From: a virus
DNA length: 50,030 bases
Strand: one strand, 5' to 3'
Virus record (IMG/VR): IMGVR_UViG_3300042528_000536
Span: 1 to 50,030 of that record
Below are positions 47,869 to 50,030 of the stretch, piece by piece. Every line of letters begins with the position of its first letter. Positions within the stretch are counted from its first letter, which is position 1. The translations under genes were made by a program, and so were the position numbers. The notes under the pieces are model-generated. The model did not search any database. It saw only the letters and a list, made by a program, of their open reading frames with translations, and had not been told where the DNA came from.

Positions 47869-48657
47869 ATGTACTCTAAACTTAACGATGAAGAAAAAAA
47901 GAAGTTGATTTCTAGTCTATATACAGAACAAAATAAAAGTTTCCAGGATATAGCAGCTATGTATGATACATATGCTAATAAGGTAAGGAGAGATGCTAAG
48001 AAATTTAATATAGCAATTAGAGATAAGAGCGAAGCACAGAAAAACGCCCTTAAGACAGGAAAACATAAACACCCCACAAAAGGAACCCAAAGAGATGAAG
48101 CTACTAAAAATAAAATAGGTGCTTCTGTAATGGGATTTTGGGATAGTTTAACAGAAAGTGAGTTGGATCAAAGAAGGCAAATTGCTAAAGACAATTGGAA
48201 TAATATGTCCGAGGAGCAGAGAGAACATATTAGACAACAAGCGAATGTTGCTGTAAGAGCTTCCAGTAAGGAGGGATCTAAGCTTGAGAAGTTTTTATTG
48301 GAAAAACTATTAGGCGATGGATATAGGGTAGATTTTCACAAAGAGCAAAGCTTAAGCAACACAAAACTACAAATAGACCTTTTCCTACCACAACTAAACG
48401 TGGCTATAGAGGTGGATGGCCCTTCTCATTTTTTACCAGTGTGGGGAGACCATGTTCTAGATAAAAATATCAAATACGATAACAAGAAGACCGGCTTGAT
48501 ACTCGGCAAGGGTCTGGTTCTGATTAGAATAAAGCAAACGCGAGAGTTCTCAAAAGCTCGTTCTTTAGTCATTTATGACCAACTAATAGATCATCTAAAA
48601 AGTATAAAGAATAAATACCCAGACAGTGATAACAGAAATATAGAAATAGGAGAATAA
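47869..48657 (+). CDS. Vsr/EDxHD-fold endonuclease with DNA-reading domain
   Basis: 262 residues. N-terminal helix-turn-helix (FQDIAAMYDTYANKVRRDAKK, about 25-45), a basic linker with KTGKHKHPTKGTQRDEATKNK like NUMOD-type DNA-binding modules, then the nuclease: KLQIDLFLPQLNVAIEVDG, with Asp170, Glu181, Asp183 and PSHF His187, followed by KGLVLIRIKQ. E-V-D-G-P-S-H is the EDxHD/Vsr signature, as in phage homing nucleases related to I-Bth0305I. A free-standing homing nuclease in the phage is likely. Confidence 0.75.
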   Translation: MYSKLNDEEKKKLISSLYTEQNKSFQDIAAMYDTYANKVRRDAKKFNIAIRDKSEAQKNALKTGKHKHPTKGTQRDEATKNKIGASVMGFWDSLTESELDQRRQIAKDNWNNMSEEQREHIRQQANVAVRASSKEGSKLEKFLLEKLLGDGYRVDFHKEQSLSNTKLQIDLFLPQLNVAIEVDGPSHFLPVWGDHVLDKNIKYDNKKTGLILGKGLVLIRIKQTREFSKARSLVIYDQLIDHLKSIKNKYPDSDNRNIEIGE

Positions 48658-48658
48658 T

Positions 48659-49378
48659 ATGGCAAAAGCCAAGAAGGAAGATGTCGAGACAACAACCACA
48701 AACACCCCAACCAAGACTGTCACACCTAATGATATCGAGTGGACCGACCATGTTCTAAGTTTACTGTCAGATGATGAGAAAATAAGTGGTAATCCCACCA
48801 CAGATGGACTCAGAAGAATTTTCGAAATTGCTCTTAATTGTGATATCGTAGAATCATCGAGTAATGTGGTTCAGAGTCCTAGTCCAGACAATGAAAAACG
48901 AGCCACCGTGGTTCATACCATATCTTATTTTTTAAAGGATGGGTCTGTGCCAGTAGAATCTAAACATAGGGTTGTTACGGGCGCTGCTGACGTTTATTGG
49001 GGCAACTGCGACAAGGTGTTTCGAAACCACGCTGTTGCTGTTGCAGATACACGAGCAGAAGGAAGAGCATTAAGACGAGCTCTTAAGCTGCGTAAGGTAG
49101 TAGCAGCAGAAGAATTAGCAAAAGATATTGAGGATCATCCAGATGCTAATACCGTATCTAAAATTAGCAATAATCAAATTAATTTTATAGATGTGTTGGC
49201 TAAAAGATTAAATATTAATGTGGTAAATTTACTAGACAGTTTAGATATTAAGGTTACTAGTATATATGATATGTCCCATGATGATGGTGTCAAAACTATC
49301 AAAGAATTATCCACACTTCAAACCAACCTAGATTCTGTTCCGGAAAAGATTAAAGGATACGACGCTGGTTGGAAATAA
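48659..49378 (+). CDS. Possible single-strand annealing protein (hypothetical)
   Basis: 239 residues, one base after the previous stop. The core TDGLRRIFEIALNCDIVE, then ATVVHTISYFLKDGS, and TRAEGRALRRALKLRKVVAAEEL resembles the A-x-x-x-T-R-A-x-x-R-A-L-R pattern seen in Rad52/ERF-like annealing proteins. A long C-terminal tail (about 160-239) is helical. The call is by pattern only. With RecA-like and SSB genes nearby, a recombination role is plausible. Confidence 0.45.
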   Translation: MAKAKKEDVETTTTNTPTKTVTPNDIEWTDHVLSLLSDDEKISGNPTTDGLRRIFEIALNCDIVESSSNVVQSPSPDNEKRATVVHTISYFLKDGSVPVESKHRVVTGAADVYWGNCDKVFRNHAVAVADTRAEGRALRRALKLRKVVAAEELAKDIEDHPDANTVSKISNNQINFIDVLAKRLNINVVNLLDSLDIKVTSIYDMSHDDGVKTIKELSTLQTNLDSVPEKIKGYDAGWK

Positions 49379-49389
49379 GGAGAAAAGTT

Positions 49390-49710
49390 ATGTTGGCCAA
49401 ATATAAAATTAGTGATAAATTAGAGTTTACCATAGAGGGCGAAGGTCAAAAAGAGATCTTCAAGGAACTAGCCTCTGTGCAAGAGATATTCGGAGAAGAT
49501 AAGTGTGGATTATGCTCTAAAAACAACATAAAGTTCGTTGTTAGAAACGTAGAAGGTAACGACTTTTACGAACTAAGGTGTATGGATTGTGGTGGGATTC
49601 TCTCTTTTGGTCAACATAAAAAGGGAGGAACCTTATTTCCAAAGCGCAAGGACGATAGCGGCGAATACTTACCCAACAAGGGATGGCACAAATATTCTAA
49701 AGAAAAGTGA
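49390..49710 (+). CDS. Zinc-ribbon protein
   Basis: ATG at 49390 with AAGGAG upstream; the TTG at 49369 is inside the preceding gene. 106 residues: KYKISDKLEFTIEGEGQKEI, then CGLCSKNNIKFVVR and LRCMDCGG, a four-Cys zinc ribbon with about 30 residues between pairs, then GTLFPKRKDDSGEYLP and GWHKYSK. It may be a DNA- or RNA-binding helper; family unknown. Confidence 0.6.
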   Translation: MLAKYKISDKLEFTIEGEGQKEIFKELASVQEIFGEDKCGLCSKNNIKFVVRNVEGNDFYELRCMDCGGILSFGQHKKGGTLFPKRKDDSGEYLPNKGWHKYSKEK

Positions 49711-49716
49711 TAAATT

Positions 49717-50030
49717 ATGTCTCTATTTTTAGCAGAGAACGGTACACTATATTTATTAGATGGAAAATTGGTTATGCATTCTGGGGAAGGACCCCCTTCT
49801 TGTTGCTGTCCTACCACTACCACTACACCGCCACCGTGTGAAGGCCCGTGCGACACCAGTTGCTATGTCGCCTATTGCTGCTCGCCTGACGGCCAGTGCG
49901 GCTTCAATGGCGACGGTTGCGCCGATGCCCTTGGCTGCCAAGAACGATGGAACGCGCCTGCGTTTTTCGCGACAGGTGCGGAAGCTCAGGAGTTTGCCGA
50001 CAACTTCAACGCCGACAATCCCTTATGGCA
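49717..50030 (+). CDS. Cys/Thr-rich surface protein (3' partial), chimaeric composition
   Basis: ATG at 49717; the frame stays open past the window end (104 whole codons seen). It starts AT-rich, encoding MSLFLAENGTLYLLDGKLVM, then SCCCPTTTTTPPPCEGPC, and from about 49800 turns clearly GC-rich (GQCGFNGDGCADALGCQERW, WNAPAFFATGAEAQEFAD). The Cys-Thr linker resembles that of the genes at 1-3639. I infer a surface protein assembled from a phage-type start and a body acquired from a GC-rich bacterium. Family not recognised. Confidence 0.65.
   Translation, partial: MSLFLAENGTLYLLDGKLVMHSGEGPPSCCCPTTTTTPPPCEGPCDTSCYVAYCCSPDGQCGFNGDGCADALGCQERWNAPAFFATGAEAQEFADNFNADNPLW

Noticed and set aside
1-50030. 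tRNA or rRNA genes
   Set aside because: No cloverleaf-like or ribosomal segments were noticed in the short gaps, but I could not run a tRNA scan.

Overview
The window is a dense, AT-rich stretch of a large tailed-phage genome. It shows about 64 genes, all on the plus strand, mostly abutting or overlapping by 1-20 bases. The replication, recombination and nucleotide genes, the tail-fibre style repeats and the phage packaging/virion modules together rule out an ordinary bacterial chromosome. No terminase, portal, major capsid, tRNA or integrase gene was recognised, so this is a fragment of a bigger genome. Thr-run linkers followed by Cys-rich domains (positions 1-3639 and 49717-50030) and GC-rich insertions in an AT-rich background suggest a GC-richer host; they recall Planctomycetota proteins, but that is only a tentative inference.

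Layout. 1-3639: two surface or adhesin-like genes, one a leishmanolysin-type metalloprotease on a Thr/Pro repeat stalk, the other Ser/Gly/Pro-rich and Cys-rich. 3723-8053: accessory metabolism, with a macrodomain protein, a nucleoside 2-deoxyribosyltransferase-like enzyme, GMP reductase and a glycosyltransferase. 8094-13452: two proteins with phage packaging/virion sequence modules, a GIY-YIG endonuclease, a sigma factor, a ClpP-like protease and a deoxyribose-phosphate-aldolase-like protein lacking the Schiff-base lysine. 13507-25351: virion, tail and fibre genes, including two 867-residue proteins with internal repeats, a strikingly GC-rich beta-solenoid gene and a tandemly duplicated chymotrypsin-like protease.

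25407-29411 is an envelope/lysis-like cassette: seven or eight small membrane proteins around a papain-like cysteine protease. 29457-32258 holds dCMP deaminase and a B12-dependent (class II) ribonucleotide reductase. 32341-46400 is the replication and recombination block: PhoH, RecA/UvsX, DnaB, DnaG-type primase, dNMP kinase, Cas4/RecB-like nuclease, DNA polymerase III alpha split into two genes with a DnaQ-type exonuclease between them, and SSB. 46476-49710 holds a putative sugar or nucleotide transferase pair, a Vsr-fold nuclease, a possible annealing protein and a zinc-ribbon protein.

Expression. Five sigma70-like promoters (TTGACN, 16-17 spacer, TATAAT-like) precede non-structural genes including the phage sigma factor. 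A separate intergenic motif, GGTGTAT, lies just after stop codons and 20-50 bases before start codons, mainly before virion and lysis genes. It is a candidate late-promoter element for the phage sigma factor.

Most interesting: (1) proteases of four catalytic classes and no peptidoglycan hydrolase in sight, suggesting proteolytic attack on the host surface; (2) a polymerase III alpha split between palm and fingers; (3) the GGTGTAT motif; (4) a predicted H-type pseudoknot in the virion region; (5) a degenerate DeoC in an unusual purine-metabolism setting.
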